Source: Lysobacteraceae bacterium NML95-0200 (GTDB taxonomy: Bacteria; Pseudomonadota; Gammaproteobacteria; Xanthomonadales; Xanthomonadaceae). Taken from it: a stretch of DNA of 64,000 bases. Location of the stretch: NCBI GenBank assembly GCA_002798255.1, contig NWQQ01000019.1, positions 1 through 64,000 on the forward strand, given 5' to 3'. A program made the position numbers and the translations under genes. Of this stretch, positions 20,889 through 30,357 are shown in pieces; position 1 is the first letter of the stretch, and the number at the start of each line of letters is the position of its first letter. The notes under the pieces were generated by a model. That model saw only the letters and a list, made by a program, of their open reading frames with translations. It made no database searches and had not been told where the DNA came from.

Positions 20889-22732
20889 AGCGGGCGCTCC
20901 AAAGGTTGCGGCAGCGGCGCGGCCACCATCGCCGCAGGCGTTACCGCCTGCACCGGCTGATGTTTTTTCTGTGCGGCTATCCAGCTTTCAATATCGTCTG
21001 GCGGCACATCCATCAGCCGCAGCGCGCCCTCCATCACATTGCGAAATACCGGCGCTGCCAACTGCCCGCCGTAATAGCCCTTGGCAGGGTCAGGGTCATC
21101 GACCGTCACCACCATCGCATAGCGCGGGTTTTCTACCGGCACCACACCGGCAAAAAACGCCACATAGCGCCGCAAATAGCCGCTTCTGCCAGCAGATTTG
21201 CGCGCCGTACCGGTTTTGCCAGCCACCTGATAGCCCAAAATGGCCGCCTGGGTGGCGGTGCCGCCGGGCTGGGTCACGGTTTTCATCATCTGCATCACAT
21301 TGCGGGCAATGGCCGGGTCAAGCACCTGGCGACGCTCGCCCACCTCGCCCTTGATAAAGGTCGGACGCACCGCCACGCCGTCATTGGCCAGGGTGGCGTA
21401 GGCATGCACGATTTGCATCGGGGTAACGTTTAAAGCATAGCCATAGGACATGGTTTGCTTGCTGGTGCCATCCCAGCGCGCCGGCTCGCGCAAAAGCCCG
21501 GCCGCTTCGCCCGGAAAATTGATGCCGGTACGCTGGCCATAGCCAAACTTGTGCAGGAAGTCGTAGAACTGCTGGTTGCTGAGCTGGCGGGCAATCAGCG
21601 CCATGCCCACGTTCGAGCTCTTCTGGATAAGTCCGGTCGTGGTCAGCGTGCCGTAATTGCGGGTATCGGTGGTACGAAAACCGCCATTGGCAATCCAGCC
21701 GGGGCTGACATTGAACGTGGAGTTGACCGAAATCACCCCGGCCTCAAGTCCCGCCGCCACAGTCAGCGGCTTGATGGTCGAGCCTGGCTCCAGCAGGTCG
21801 GTCAGGGCGCGGTTGCGGCGTGCCTCGACACTGACCGTGGCAATATTGTTGGGGTTGTAGGAGGGCAGGTTGGCCATCGCCAGCACTTCGCCACTGCGCA
21901 CATCCAGCACCACCGCAGAGCCGCTGGCCGCAGCGCTTTTTTCCAACATCGCCTTCAGCTCGCGATAGGTCAGGTACTGGATACGCCGGTCAATGGTCAG
22001 TGTCACGTCCTGGCCCGGCTGGGCGGCACGCAACAAATCCAGATGCTCGACAAAACGGCCATCCCTGTCGCGCAGCACCTGCCTCAGGCCAGGCTTGCCG
22101 GCCAATACATCATTGAAGGCCAGCTCGATACCTTCCTGTCCCTTGTCATCGACATTGGTAAAACCCAGGATGTGGGCAAAGGCTTCCCCCTGCGGATAGA
22201 AGCGGGCAAATGCAGGCTCCTTGCCAACACCGGGAATCCCCAGGGCAATAATCGCATCCGCCTGTGCCGGGCTGAGCGCCTTGCGGTGAATCCGGATGCC
22301 TTCTTGATCTCTTTTCTGGAAAATTCTCTCGCGCAGCCCGGCAACCGGAATATCCAAAGCCTGTGCTAGCTGCTCAAGCTGTCGTTCAGCCGCCTGACGT
22401 TGCGCCAATTTTTCCGATTCCAGTGCTGCCGCCCAGTAGCCGGGCTCCAGCTTGATGAAAACCACCGGGCTGGATACCGCCAGCGGCTCGCCGTTGCGGT
22501 CGGCAATCATGCCGCGCATGGCCGGAACCTGCACGGTACGCAGGCTGCGGCTGTCGCCTTCTTTCTGATAGAAGTCCTGGTTGACAAGTTGCACCCATTC
22601 GGCCCGCAGCACCAGGGCACTGATAAGGACAATCAGCCCGACACCGGTCAGCAGCACGCGCTGGCGCACATCCAGCGACAGCCAGGCGCTGATGATTTCA
22701 TTAAGACTGCGCTTGTGGCGACGATGCTTCAT
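20885..22732 (-). CDS. ftsI: Septal transpeptidase FtsI (PBP3)
   Basis: This division-specific class B penicillin-binding protein crosslinks septal peptidoglycan with FtsW. The 615-residue protein has one N-terminal membrane helix (about 26-43), a dimerisation domain, and the three transpeptidase motifs in order: STIK (Ser318), SSN (372-374) and KTGT (506-509). It overlaps ftsL and murE by ATGA junctions. Confidence 0.97.
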   Translation of the reverse strand: MKHRRHKRSLNEIISAWLSLDVRQRVLLTGVGLIVLISALVLRAEWVQLVNQDFYQKEGDSRSLRTVQVPAMRGMIADRNGEPLAVSSPVVFIKLEPGYWAAALESEKLAQRQAAERQLEQLAQALDIPVAGLRERIFQKRDQEGIRIHRKALSPAQADAIIALGIPGVGKEPAFARFYPQGEAFAHILGFTNVDDKGQEGIELAFNDVLAGKPGLRQVLRDRDGRFVEHLDLLRAAQPGQDVTLTIDRRIQYLTYRELKAMLEKSAAASGSAVVLDVRSGEVLAMANLPSYNPNNIATVSVEARRNRALTDLLEPGSTIKPLTVAAGLEAGVISVNSTFNVSPGWIANGGFRTTDTRNYGTLTTTGLIQKSSNVGMALIARQLSNQQFYDFLHKFGYGQRTGINFPGEAAGLLREPARWDGTSKQTMSYGYALNVTPMQIVHAYATLANDGVAVRPTFIKGEVGERRQVLDPAIARNVMQMMKTVTQPGGTATQAAILGYQVAGKTGTARKSAGRSGYLRRYVAFFAGVVPVENPRYAMVVTVDDPDPAKGYYGGQLAAPVFRNVMEGALRLMDVPPDDIESWIAAQKKHQPVQAVTPAAMVAAPLPQPLERPL

Positions 22733-22995
22733 GGCCGCACCAGCACGATTTCATGCGCCTGGGGCGCCACCATGCCAAGCCGCTCCCGCGCTGCCTTGTC
22801 AATCAGCGTACTTTCGGCATACGTGGCCTGCTCGAGCTGCAACTGTTTGAACTCCACCTCCAGCCGGTCGCGCACGTTCTCGGCCTTGACGATTTCAGAA
22901 AACACCTGCCGGTGACGGTGACGCGCTTCAACACGCATCACCGCCGTAGCAATACAGGCCAATAGCAAAGCCAGCAATATCAGGCGCATCATCAT
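22729..22995 (-). CDS. ftsL: Cell division protein FtsL
   Basis: This small bitopic divisome protein forms a complex with FtsB and FtsQ. The 88 residues comprise an N-terminal membrane helix ([16 protein letters not shown]) and a periplasmic coiled coil with leucine-rich heptads ([14 protein letters not shown]). It is assigned mainly from size, topology and its fixed place between rsmH and ftsI. Confidence 0.93.
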   Translation of the reverse strand: MMMRLILLALLLACIATAVMRVEARHRHRQVFSEIVKAENVRDRLEVEFKQLQLEQATYAESTLIDKAARERLGMVAPQAHEIVLVRP

Positions 22996-23939
22996 GCTTG
23001 CACCCCCAGCTTTTCAGCCACCCGCAACACGGCACTGCGCGCACGCGGATTGGCGCGGTTTTCTTCATCACCGGCCTTGATGGCCGAGCCCACCAGCTTC
23101 AGCGTAGGCGTGAATGCCTGCACCTGCGGCAGGCGGCGGTCGGTCGGCGGCGCTTTCGCCTTGCCGGCCATGAACTGCTTGACGATGCGGTCTTCCAGCG
23201 AATGAAAGCTGATGACGGCAAGCCGCCCTTGCGGGCGCAAGGCATCATGTGCTGCAGCAAGACCGCTTTCCAAATCCTGCAACTCACGATTGACATGGAT
23301 GCGGATGGCCTGAAAGCTGCGCGTGGCCGGATGGCTGCTGTCCTTGCCACGCGGCACATTGGCAGCGATGACTTCGGCCAGGTCCAGCGTGCGCAGAAAC
23401 GGCCTTTGCGCACGACGCGCCACAATCGCACGCGCAATGCGGCGGCTCATGCGCTCCTCGCCATAACGCCACAGCACATCGGCGATTTCACGCTCATCGG
23501 CCGCCGCCAGCCACTGGGCAGCACTCTGCCCGGCGTCCTGATTCATGCGCATGTCCAGCGGGCCGTCCTTGCTGAAGGAAAAGCCGCGCTCGGCCACATC
23601 CAGTTGCGGCGAGGACACCCCCAAATCGAACAGCACGCCATCCAGGCCATCATTCGTGGCTGGCCACTGCCCCAGCTCGGCAAAACTGCCGTGATAGACC
23701 TGCACCCGGGCATCTGCGCCAAAACGGGTCTTGGCGGTTTCAATCGCAACCGTATCCTTGTCCATGACCAGCAGCTTGCCGGCATCGCCCAGTTGCGCCA
23801 GCACACCGGCCGCATGACCGCCACGGCCAAACGTGCCGTCCAAATACACGCCATCGGCCTTGATGCGCAAGCCGTCCAGCACCGGCTGGTATAGCACCGG
23901 CACATGCGCAGAGGTCATCTTGCTGGCCACGCCCATCAC
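22992..23939 (-). CDS. rsmH: 16S rRNA (cytosine-1402-N4)-methyltransferase
   Basis: Methylates N4 of C1402 in the 16S rRNA decoding centre; the earlier name is mraW. The 315-residue protein has [13 protein letters not shown] at the start, the SAM loop [12 protein letters not shown], the segment [14 protein letters not shown], and the C-terminal [15 protein letters not shown]. It overlaps mraZ by 4 bp (ATGA) and ftsL by 4 bp. Confidence 0.97.
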   Translation of the reverse strand: MMGVASKMTSAHVPVLYQPVLDGLRIKADGVYLDGTFGRGGHAAGVLAQLGDAGKLLVMDKDTVAIETAKTRFGADARVQVYHGSFAELGQWPATNDGLDGVLFDLGVSSPQLDVAERGFSFSKDGPLDMRMNQDAGQSAAQWLAAADEREIADVLWRYGEERMSRRIARAIVARRAQRPFLRTLDLAEVIAANVPRGKDSSHPATRSFQAIRIHVNRELQDLESGLAAAHDALRPQGRLAVISFHSLEDRIVKQFMAGKAKAPPTDRRLPQVQAFTPTLKLVGSAIKAGDEENRANPRARSAVLRVAEKLGVQA

Positions 23940-24385
23940 AAGTTCAACCCCGCCAATTCGTCGCTATCCATGTCCGCATCGGACAGCGTCTGGGCAATTT
24001 GCGCGGCGTGGGCTTCCTCACTCCACAACTCGAACTTCTCGCCCATGCCAATCAGGATGGCGCGACGATCGATGCGAACTGCCTTGCGCTGGCTTGCGCT
24101 GATGCTGATACGGGCACTGCCATCAAGCGACTGCAGGCTTGCCGAACCCACCACCTTCAATTGCATCAGGCGTGCATAGCTTTTGGTGCGCGGCAGCGCA
24201 TTGATTTTGTCGCGCAATTCTTCCCAGACCGGCAGCGGGTAGATATACAGCGAGCCGCCCTCGAACGGGTTGTAAGTCACCACCAACTGACCGCCACAGA
24301 CCTGCTCGACCTGCTCACGAAAGCAGGTCGGGATGGTCAGTCGCCCCTTTTCATCAAGGGTGATGGCGGTTTCGCCTTGGAACAT
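23936..24385 (-). CDS. mraZ: Transcriptional regulator MraZ
   Basis: This DNA-binding AbrB-fold protein represses the dcw operon it heads. The 149-residue protein has two tandem MraZ repeats: [18 protein letters not shown] near the start and [17 protein letters not shown] in the second half. ATG 24385 was chosen because the family begins MFQGE. A GTG 20 codons upstream at 24445 falls inside the MraZ operator and is rejected. No clear ribosome site precedes ATG 24385. Confidence 0.95.
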   Translation of the reverse strand: MFQGETAITLDEKGRLTIPTCFREQVEQVCGGQLVVTYNPFEGGSLYIYPLPVWEELRDKINALPRTKSYARLMQLKVVGSASLQSLDGSARISISASQRKAVRIDRRAILIGMGEKFELWSEEAHAAQIAQTLSDADMDSDELAGLNL

Positions 24386-24429
24386 GACAGGAACAATGAC
24401 TCTGGCCGGGGGAATTGGGTAACACGGAA

Positions 24430-24464
24430 AACCACTAAATTCCACGTTATCCCACGATTTGCCA
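24430..24464 (-). promoter_or_regulatory. Four MraZ boxes
   Basis: On the minus strand four pentamers beginning TGG occur every 10 bp: TGGCA, TGGGA, TGGAA and TGGTT, with CCA on the plus strand at 24462, 24452, 24442 and 24432. MraZ is known to bind TGGGN-type repeats separated by 5 nt. The first box overlaps the last base of the -10 and the others lie in the early leader, so binding should block transcription. Confidence 0.85.
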
Positions 24465-24492
24465 CAATAAGTTCCCCCCCCCCCCTTGTCAA
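24464..24492 (-). promoter_or_regulatory. dcw cluster (mraZ) promoter
   Basis: Minus strand: perfect -35 TTGACA (24487-24492), a 17-bp spacer (24470-24486), and -10 TATTGT (24464-24469, four of six consensus bases). Transcription should start near 24457, giving a leader of about 70 nt. The spacer is mostly a run of 12 G. Confidence 0.8.
24474..24485 (-). repeat. Homopolymer of 12 G in the dcw promoter spacer
   Basis: Twelve uninterrupted C on the plus strand (G on the minus strand) lie entirely between the -35 and -10 hexamers. At the present length the spacer is exactly 17 bp, the optimum for a sigma-70 promoter. Gain or loss of a base would move the spacer to 18 or 16. Confidence 0.9.
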
Positions 24493-24531
24493 CAGGCTTT
24501 ACTGAACCGTTTTCCTTGCCACATCAATACC

Positions 24532-24572
24532 TTGCAAGAAACTTCAGAAATAACTCAAAGGTTTTCTTGCAA
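24532..24572. promoter_or_regulatory. Inverted repeat upstream of the dcw promoter
   Basis: TTGCAAGAAA (24532-24541) and TTTCTTGCAA (24563-24572) are perfect 10-bp inverted repeats separated by 21 bp, 40-80 bp upstream of the -35 element. This could be a regulator-binding dyad or a stem in the readthrough transcript. Nothing else is evident in 24493-24698 except a short GC-rich palindrome at about 24648-24665. Confidence 0.4.
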
Positions 24573-24698
24573 ACAATTGTTGTGCATTGGTTCACATCTT
24601 TCGCGCGCCTCGTGCGTCCGCCATCGAGTTAATTTCATGAATACGGGCAGGCAGCGGCCTGCCAGCTGAACACAGGCAAACGCGCGCGAAAATCCGTA

Positions 24699-24860
24699 AG
24701 AGCTTGTTCAAAGTCTTCTTGTGTAGCTGTTTTTCGAGGAAAAAATCGTGCATGCAAGGCGGAAATCCTTGCAAGGTTGGACACCTTGTAAGGATTTCCA
24801 ACACCGCAGGCGCGGTTTTTAGCCGAAAAACGGCCGCAATGGAGACTTTGAACAAGCTCT
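24699..24860. repeat. 162-bp palindromic repeat element (MITE-like)
   Basis: Perfect 18-bp terminal inverted repeats, AGAGCTTGTTCAAAGTCT (24699-24716) and its complement (24843-24860), enclose a second nested inverted repeat of 16-bp arms with one mismatch, starting GGAAATCCTT and ending AAGGATTTCC. It has no plausible gene; an 87-codon open frame through it is chance. It abuts the 3' end of rnpB, where a terminator would be expected. No clear target duplication is visible. Confidence 0.75.
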
Positions 24861-24866
24861 GAGAAG

Positions 24867-25213
24867 TGGCGGAGCCGGCCGATAAGCCGGGTTCTGTCTT
24901 GGACAGTCATTCTTCTTGGCCTGCCATCACTGACAGGCTCCAGCAACCTACCCGGTGCCGACGCGGGTCACGCCATGACACCCTATTTGGTCTTGCTCCC
25001 GATGGGGTTTGCCGTGCCGGTGGGTTACCCCACTCGCGGTGCGCTCTTACCGCACCATTTCACCCTTACCGCGCCCGAAGGCGTGGCGGTATCTTTCTGT
25101 TGCACTTTCCGTCGGCTCGCGCCGCCCAGGCGTTACCTGGCATCGCACCCTGTGGAGCCCGGACTTTCCTCGGCACCGCAAAGGTGCCGCGACTGTCTGG
25201 CCGACTCCGCCGC
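24867..25213 (-). ncRNA. rnpB: RNase P RNA (class A)
   Basis: This is the catalytic RNA of RNase P, which trims tRNA 5' ends. On the minus strand the 5' end contains CCAGACAGTCGC. A conserved segment GGAAAGTCCGGGCTCC follows (complement at 25158-25172), then the specificity-domain helices, and the 3' end carries AGAACCCGGCTTATCGG. The first bases (GGCGGAGTCGGCC) pair with the last (GGCCGGCTCCGCC) to form P1. Ends are estimated to within a few bases. The place between rsmI and mraZ fits many gammaproteobacteria. Confidence 0.95.
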
Positions 25214-25238
25214 GCGCATTGTAACGGCTTGATAGCTG

Positions 25239-26075
25239 TTATTCCTGCCCGTAGAGCGCCTTGCGTGGTGCGCCACTCAGTTCTGCGGCAATCTTGGCCG
25301 CACCCGAAGGCGGCAGATGCGCCAGCAGCGCACGATAAATGCGCAAACCCTCCGCCAGCCGCACATCGGCACTGTCAGCCGCGCCCTCAATCAACACCAC
25401 GAATTCGCCTTTTTGCTGATTGGCATCGGCCTCCACTTGCGCGGTGATTTCAGCAAGGCGGCCATCCAGCACCGTCTCAAACAGCTTGGTCAGCTCGCGC
25501 GCCAGCACCGCCTTGCGCTCGCCGCCGAATATTTCACCGGCATCGCGCAAGAACTCGCAGATGCGATGCGAGGACTCGTAAAAAATCATCGTCCGGCGCT
25601 CGCCCGCCAGCGCCTGCAAACGCTCGCGTCTGGCACCCGCCTTGGCTGGCAAAAAGCCTTCAAACACGAAGCGGTCGCTCGGCAATCCCGCCACCGAAAG
25701 CGCCGCAATCAGGGCCGATGCCCCCGGCACCGGACTGACCCGCACCCCGGCCTTGCGCGCCGCCTGCACCAGCCGAAAGCCCGGGTCACTCACCAGCGGC
25801 GTGCCGGCGTCGGAAATCAAGGCCAGCGACTCACCGGCCAAGAGCCGCGCCACCAGCTTTTCCGCCAGCGCCTCCTCGTTATGCTCATGCAGCGCCAGCA
25901 GCGGCGTATCAATGCCGAACTGTTGCAGCAGCGGCCTGCTATGGCGCGTATCCTCGGCACAAATCGCTGCCACTACGCGCAAAGTCTCTACCGCGCGCGG
26001 GCTGAAATCGCCCATATTACCAATCGGGGTGGCCACCACATACAGGCTGGCGGGTGAAGCAGATACAGGCGGCAT
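25239..26075 (-). CDS. rsmI: 16S rRNA (cytidine-1402-2'-O)-methyltransferase
   Basis: Methylates the ribose of C1402, the same nucleotide that RsmH modifies on the base. The 278-residue tetrapyrrole-methylase fold protein has LYVVATPIGNMGD, AEDTRHSRPLL, LISDAGTPLVSDPG and PVPGASALIAAL. The start has GGAG upstream. It is divergent from lpoA and lies just upstream of rnpB. Confidence 0.96.
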   Translation of the reverse strand: MPPVSASPASLYVVATPIGNMGDFSPRAVETLRVVAAICAEDTRHSRPLLQQFGIDTPLLALHEHNEEALAEKLVARLLAGESLALISDAGTPLVSDPGFRLVQAARKAGVRVSPVPGASALIAALSVAGLPSDRFVFEGFLPAKAGARRERLQALAGERRTMIFYESSHRICEFLRDAGEIFGGERKAVLARELTKLFETVLDGRLAEITAQVEADANQQKGEFVVLIEGAADSADVRLAEGLRIYRALLAHLPPSGAAKIAAELSGAPRKALYGQE

Positions 26076-26137
26076 GCGTTTCTCCGGCTAAAGCGCGGGT
26101 AGAATCGTAAAGCAAACATCCTCAAGAGTTTCCAGAC

Positions 26138-27457
26138 ATGCGCAATGCTCATTTCCGTGTGCTTTTGTTGGCAGGCCTGCTGGGGCTGGCTGGCTGCGCC
26201 AGCACCCCGACAATCACCACGGTCAAAGCGCCGCCAACCCCCAGCGCCTTTACCGAAGCACACCAGCTGGCGCAGAGCGATGTGCGTGGCAATGCAGCGC
26301 AAATCGAGGCGCTGCTTGCCACCCTGGACGATACCAGCCTTGCCCGTCATACCACCGCCCTGGCCGCCAATGACCCGCTGTATGCCCTGGCTGGCCGCGC
26401 CATGCTGCGCCGTGGCCTGACCCCGCCGCATCCCTTCAATCGCGGCCCCGAGCTTGCCAACCGCGCCCCGGCCGCTGCCGATGGCTACCGCCCACCGAAC
26501 GCACTGGCGGTGCTGCTGCCCTTGAGCGGCGCGATGGCCAATGCCGCCAAGCCGGTGCGTGACGGGCTGATGGCCGCCTATTACGCCGAGCGCCGCGCCC
26601 GCCCGCCAGTACGCTTCTACGACACCAGCGCCGGGGTGGTGGCCGCCTATCAACGCGCCGTGGCAGAAGGCGCCGATTATGTGGTGGGGCCGCTGCAGCG
26701 CGGCGAAGTGGACGCACTGTTTGCCCGTGGCGAGCTGCCGGTGCCGGTGCTGGCGCTTAACCGTGGCGAGCGTGAAACGCCTGAAGGCCATATCGCCTTC
26801 TCGCTGGCACCCGAAGATGAAGGCATCGCCGCTGCCGAATGGCTGATTGCCCGCCAGGCCAGCCGCGCAGTGGTGATTCTCAATCCCGGCGATGATGCCC
26901 TGCGCCGCGCCGCCAATGCGTTTTCCGAACGCCTGCACCAGCGCGGCGGGCAAGTCATCGAAACCGTACGGCTGGGCAATGCCGCCAGCCATCTCAATAT
27001 CGCCACAAATACGCCGGTGGATGCGGTGTATTTCGCCATCCGCGGCGAGCAGGCCCGCAACCTGATGCCGCAAATCAACCAGCGACCAGCCCTTGCCAAC
27101 GCCGCACGCATTGCCGCCGCACAAATCACCAGCGGCATGGGCAATGCCGAAGAAGCCAGCGCGCTTGACGGCATCGTTTTCCCCGGCGAATCGCTGCAAA
27201 CCCGCAACCTATCCGGGATACCCGCCAATCCCGGCACACTCACCCCGAGCGCACGCGGCGGCGCTGCCCGCCTGTTCGCCTTCGGCCATGATGCCTGGCT
27301 GATTGCCAGCTATCCCGAGCGCATCGGCAACCCGCGCGAAGGCGGCCTGGGCGGCGCAACCGGCGTATTGAAGCTGGACGGTTTTGGCAATATCACCCGC
27401 AGCCCGGACTGGTCGGTGCTGCGTGGCGGCGTTGCCCTGCCCCATAGTGGCCGCTGA
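26138..27457 (+). CDS. lpoA: Penicillin-binding protein activator LpoA-like lipoprotein
   Basis: This outer-membrane lipoprotein of the LpoA family is expected to stimulate PBP1A from the periplasm. The 439-residue protein has a signal peptide with lipobox LAGC (Cys20) and a periplasmic-binding-protein-like domain starting [20 protein letters not shown], with [17 protein letters not shown] and PVLALNRGE segments. It lacks most of the long N-terminal repeat domain of E. coli LpoA. The divergent position next to rsmI and before yraN is the classic context. Confidence 0.88.
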   Translation: MRNAHFRVLLLAGLLGLAGCASTPTITTVKAPPTPSAFTEAHQLAQSDVRGNAAQIEALLATLDDTSLARHTTALAANDPLYALAGRAMLRRGLTPPHPFNRGPELANRAPAAADGYRPPNALAVLLPLSGAMANAAKPVRDGLMAAYYAERRARPPVRFYDTSAGVVAAYQRAVAEGADYVVGPLQRGEVDALFARGELPVPVLALNRGERETPEGHIAFSLAPEDEGIAAAEWLIARQASRAVVILNPGDDALRRAANAFSERLHQRGGQVIETVRLGNAASHLNIATNTPVDAVYFAIRGEQARNLMPQINQRPALANAARIAAAQITSGMGNAEEASALDGIVFPGESLQTRNLSGIPANPGTLTPSARGGAARLFAFGHDAWLIASYPERIGNPREGGLGGATGVLKLDGFGNITRSPDWSVLRGGVALPHSGR

Positions 27458-27815
27458 ACACCTGAAAACCGGGCAGGCGGCAGAACAAGCCGCCTGCCAC
27501 TGGCTTGAAACGCGCGGCCTGCGCCTGATTGCCCGCAACCAACGCTGGCGCGATGGCGAGCTGGACCTGGTCATGCGTGATGGCAATACCCTGGTATTTG
27601 TTGAAGTACGCTACCGCGCCAGCGATAACTACGGCGGCGCTGCCGCCTCCATCACCCCCGGCAAACAACAACGCCTCATCCGCGCCGCCGGACATTTTCT
27701 TGCCGCACACCCGGCACTTGCACAACTGCCCTGCCGCTTCGACGTCATCACCGCCTGCGGCAACCCCGCCGCCCCGGAAATCAACTGGCTGCGCGATGCT
27801 TTCAGCGCCTATTGA
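27447..27815 (+). CDS. yraN: YraN/UPF0102 family endonuclease-fold protein
   Basis: This 122-residue protein has the UPF0102 core with a restriction-endonuclease-like fold: [23 protein letters not shown], then [22 protein letters not shown], where Asp, Glu and a following basic residue form the nuclease-like site. The cellular role is not settled. GTG 27447 is preferred, overlapping the lpoA stop by 11 bases; ATG 27384 would overlap much further. Confidence 0.9.
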   Translation: MAAEHLKTGQAAEQAACHWLETRGLRLIARNQRWRDGELDLVMRDGNTLVFVEVRYRASDNYGGAAASITPGKQQRLIRAAGHFLAAHPALAQLPCRFDVITACGNPAAPEINWLRDAFSAY

Positions 27816-27850
27816 GCGGCTGCCCCCTTCATAGCCACCTACCCCGCGCG

Positions 27851-29923
27851 TTACGCACGGTTATCAATACTTTGCACAACCTTGCCGCCGTGGACGACCA
27901 ACACCCGGTCGGCGCTGGCGATGGTTTCCGGGCGGTGGGCGACAATCACCCGGGTGATGTCGAGCTGCTTTACCGCCGCGTTTACCGATTGCTCGTTGTG
28001 GATGTCCAGATGGCTGGTGGCTTCATCCAGAAACAATATCTTGGGCTGGCGGTACAGGGCGCGCGCCAGAATGACGCGCTGCTTTTGCCCGCCCGACAGG
28101 CTGCTGCCCATATCGCCAATCAGGCTGTGATAGCCCATCGGCATCGCCATGATTTCATCGTGGATGGCCGCCATTTGCGCGGCCTGCTCGACCCGCGCCT
28201 GTTCCACGTTGGCGTCGAAAAAGCTGATGTTGTCGGCAATACTGCCGGCAAACAATTGGTCATCCTGCATCACCGCGCCCATGTAGGGGCGGAGGTTTTG
28301 CGCACCAATCTTGTGAATATCCTGCCCGCCGATGCGGATGCTGCCTTCCTGAGGCTTCAGCAAGCCCAGCAATAATTTCACCAGCGTGGTTTTGCCGCCG
28401 CCGGAGGCACCGACAATCGCCACCGATTCACCCGGCTCGATGCTGAAAGACAAATCCTTCAACACCCAGGGCTCGCCATCGGCATAGCGAAAGCCCAAGC
28501 CTTCCACTTCGATTTTCATGTCGCCTGGCGGCGGCAGTTCTGCCTGCACCGTGTTGTCTTCCGGCTCGGTCAGCACAATATCGGCCAGACGCTCGCCATG
28601 CAGGCGCAGCATGCGGAACTCCATCGCCTTGTCAATCAGGCCGCTCATGCGCTGGGTAAACTGGTCTTTATAGGCCAGATAGGCAATCAGCATGCCCACC
28701 GAAAACACGTTTTGCATCGCCAGCAGCGCGCCAATCCAGATAACCGCAATGCGCTCGATGCCGAATACCAATTGGCTGACGCTATTAAACCCCAAGCCCA
28801 TCCGCGCCAGACGGATTTCATGGTTGACGGTCTCCACTATCAGATTGTCATAGCGGCTACGGCGCAAGCCTTCGGCACCGGCCACTTTCACGCTCTGCAT
28901 GCCGCGCAGCGATTCCAACAAATGCGTTTGCTGCTTGGCAGCGGCTACCAGTTGTTGTTCGGTGCCATCGCGCAACGGGCGATAAGCCACAAGGCGAATC
29001 CCCAAATACAGCGCCACCGCCAGCAAGGTAATCAGGCTCAGCTTCCAGCTATAGAACAGCATCAAAGCCAGCGTCACCACGGCCATCAGGCCGTCAATCA
29101 GCGCCTCGACAAAACTGGTGGTGAGGGTGCGCTGGATTTCGCGCACCGAGCCCATGCGCGAGGTGATATCGCCCAGATGGCGTTTTTCAAAGAAGGACAA
29201 GGGCAGGCGCAGCGCATGGGCAAAGACATTGCCCATCCATTGCAACCCCAAGCGCGAGGACAGATACACCACCGACCAGCCGCGCAACAGGCCAATGCCA
29301 ATTTGCAGCAGCAACGCCAAGCCAAAGCCCAGCCCCAGCACGGTCAACAGGTCGCGGTCGGCCGAGACCAGCACCTGGTCCACCACCCATTGCATAAAAA
29401 AGGGTGCCAGCACCACAAACACTTGCAGGGCGATGGACAGCAACAGGATTTGCGCCAGCGCCCGCCATAGGCCGGTGATTTTTCCGGTCAACTGCCGTAC
29501 CGAAATACTCGGCAATGCCTTGCGCGGGGCAAAGGCTTCGCCGGGGGCAAGTTCCAAGGCCACCCCGGTGAAATGCTCGGAGACTTCAGCCAAAGGCAGC
29601 ACCCGCTTGCCGATGGCCGGGTCAAGAATCACCGCCTTGCGATGACTCACCTTTTGCAGCACTACAAAATGATTCAAATCCCAATGCAGCACACAGGGCA
29701 AGGCCAGCTTGTCCAGGTCATCCATATCCAACCGCAGCGCCCGGGTCTTGAACCCCAGCGCCTGCGCGATATGGATTAATTGATTGAGTTTCGCGCCTTT
29801 CAGCGACAGGGGAAACCGCTGACGCAGCTCCGGCAGTGAAATCTCCAGCCCATGTGCGGAAGCCACCATCGCCAAAGAGGCCAGACCACATTCAGCGGCT
29901 TCGGATTGCAAGGTAGCTTCCAT
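27851..29923 (-). CDS. Peptidase-containing ABC exporter (C39 bacteriocin/microcin type)
   Basis: This 690-residue protein has three modules. An N-terminal C39 peptidase has Cys12 (QSEAAECGL), His85 (HWDLNHFVVL) and Asp101 (LDPA), so the triad looks intact. A six-helix ABC membrane domain spans about 150-440. The ATPase has Walker A GASGGGKTTLV, signature LSGGQKQRV and Walker B ILFLDEA. Such exporters cut a double-glycine leader from a small peptide and export it, usually with a TolC-type channel and an adaptor. Neither a substrate gene nor an HlyD-like adaptor is visible nearby. It is convergent with yraN. Confidence 0.93.
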   Translation of the reverse strand: MEATLQSEAAECGLASLAMVASAHGLEISLPELRQRFPLSLKGAKLNQLIHIAQALGFKTRALRLDMDDLDKLALPCVLHWDLNHFVVLQKVSHRKAVILDPAIGKRVLPLAEVSEHFTGVALELAPGEAFAPRKALPSISVRQLTGKITGLWRALAQILLLSIALQVFVVLAPFFMQWVVDQVLVSADRDLLTVLGLGFGLALLLQIGIGLLRGWSVVYLSSRLGLQWMGNVFAHALRLPLSFFEKRHLGDITSRMGSVREIQRTLTTSFVEALIDGLMAVVTLALMLFYSWKLSLITLLAVALYLGIRLVAYRPLRDGTEQQLVAAAKQQTHLLESLRGMQSVKVAGAEGLRRSRYDNLIVETVNHEIRLARMGLGFNSVSQLVFGIERIAVIWIGALLAMQNVFSVGMLIAYLAYKDQFTQRMSGLIDKAMEFRMLRLHGERLADIVLTEPEDNTVQAELPPPGDMKIEVEGLGFRYADGEPWVLKDLSFSIEPGESVAIVGASGGGKTTLVKLLLGLLKPQEGSIRIGGQDIHKIGAQNLRPYMGAVMQDDQLFAGSIADNISFFDANVEQARVEQAAQMAAIHDEIMAMPMGYHSLIGDMGSSLSGGQKQRVILARALYRQPKILFLDEATSHLDIHNEQSVNAAVKQLDITRVIVAHRPETIASADRVLVVHGGKVVQSIDNRA

Positions 29924-29957
29924 AGAAATATGGTTAAATAAAAATTAGTATATGCTA

Positions 29958-30357
29958 TCAATTTTCACACTTATCAAATTTAAATAAAACCCCTTCCGGC
30001 CACAAAACCCTATCGCCATCAGAAATTCTTACAACCCAACAATAAAATGACTCAAGCCCAATTTCTTTACGCCTAACATCAATATTTATCGGATCTTCGA
30101 TTTCAAAAAAATAAATATTTCCATCACCATTCTTTCTAAATTGAAGCCCATATACTTGAGGCTTTTCTTGCAAAAAACGATTCCTATCAACTAACGACGC
30201 AAGGCTCAATGCTCTCGCCTCCCCATTCAATACAGCTTCTTTCATGCGAGATGCTGCATAAACCTGAAATTCAGGATGCATATCAGCATGCTGAACTAGC
30301 AGCCAAGCATTCCTCGAAGCCTCCTCCCCCACAACAGATTTAAGAGGCCACCCACAA
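29958..30357 (-). pseudogene. DUF6624-like gene, 5'-truncated by IS1595
   Basis: The open frame continues to the IS edge and reads GWPLKSVVGEEASRNAWLLVQHAD, then ASLVDRNRFLQEKPQVYGLQF. This resembles the DUF6624 pattern (GWP..S.VG..., AWLLVQHAD, LTDR....G.PQ.YG). The family normally has an N-terminal part before GWP, which is missing because the IS1595 inverted repeat begins at 30358. The region is clearly AT-richer than its surroundings, suggesting transfer. It lies 34 bases upstream of the exporter on the same strand. Translation could still start at GTG 30332, giving 124 residues. Confidence 0.6.

Noticed and set aside
24386-24445. Upstream GTG start for mraZ
   Set aside because: It falls inside the MraZ operator and adds residues not found in the family, which starts MFQGE.
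24592-24855. Minus-strand 87-codon frame downstream of rnpB
   Set aside because: Most of it lies in the palindromic repeat element; there is no ribosome site and no recognisable family.
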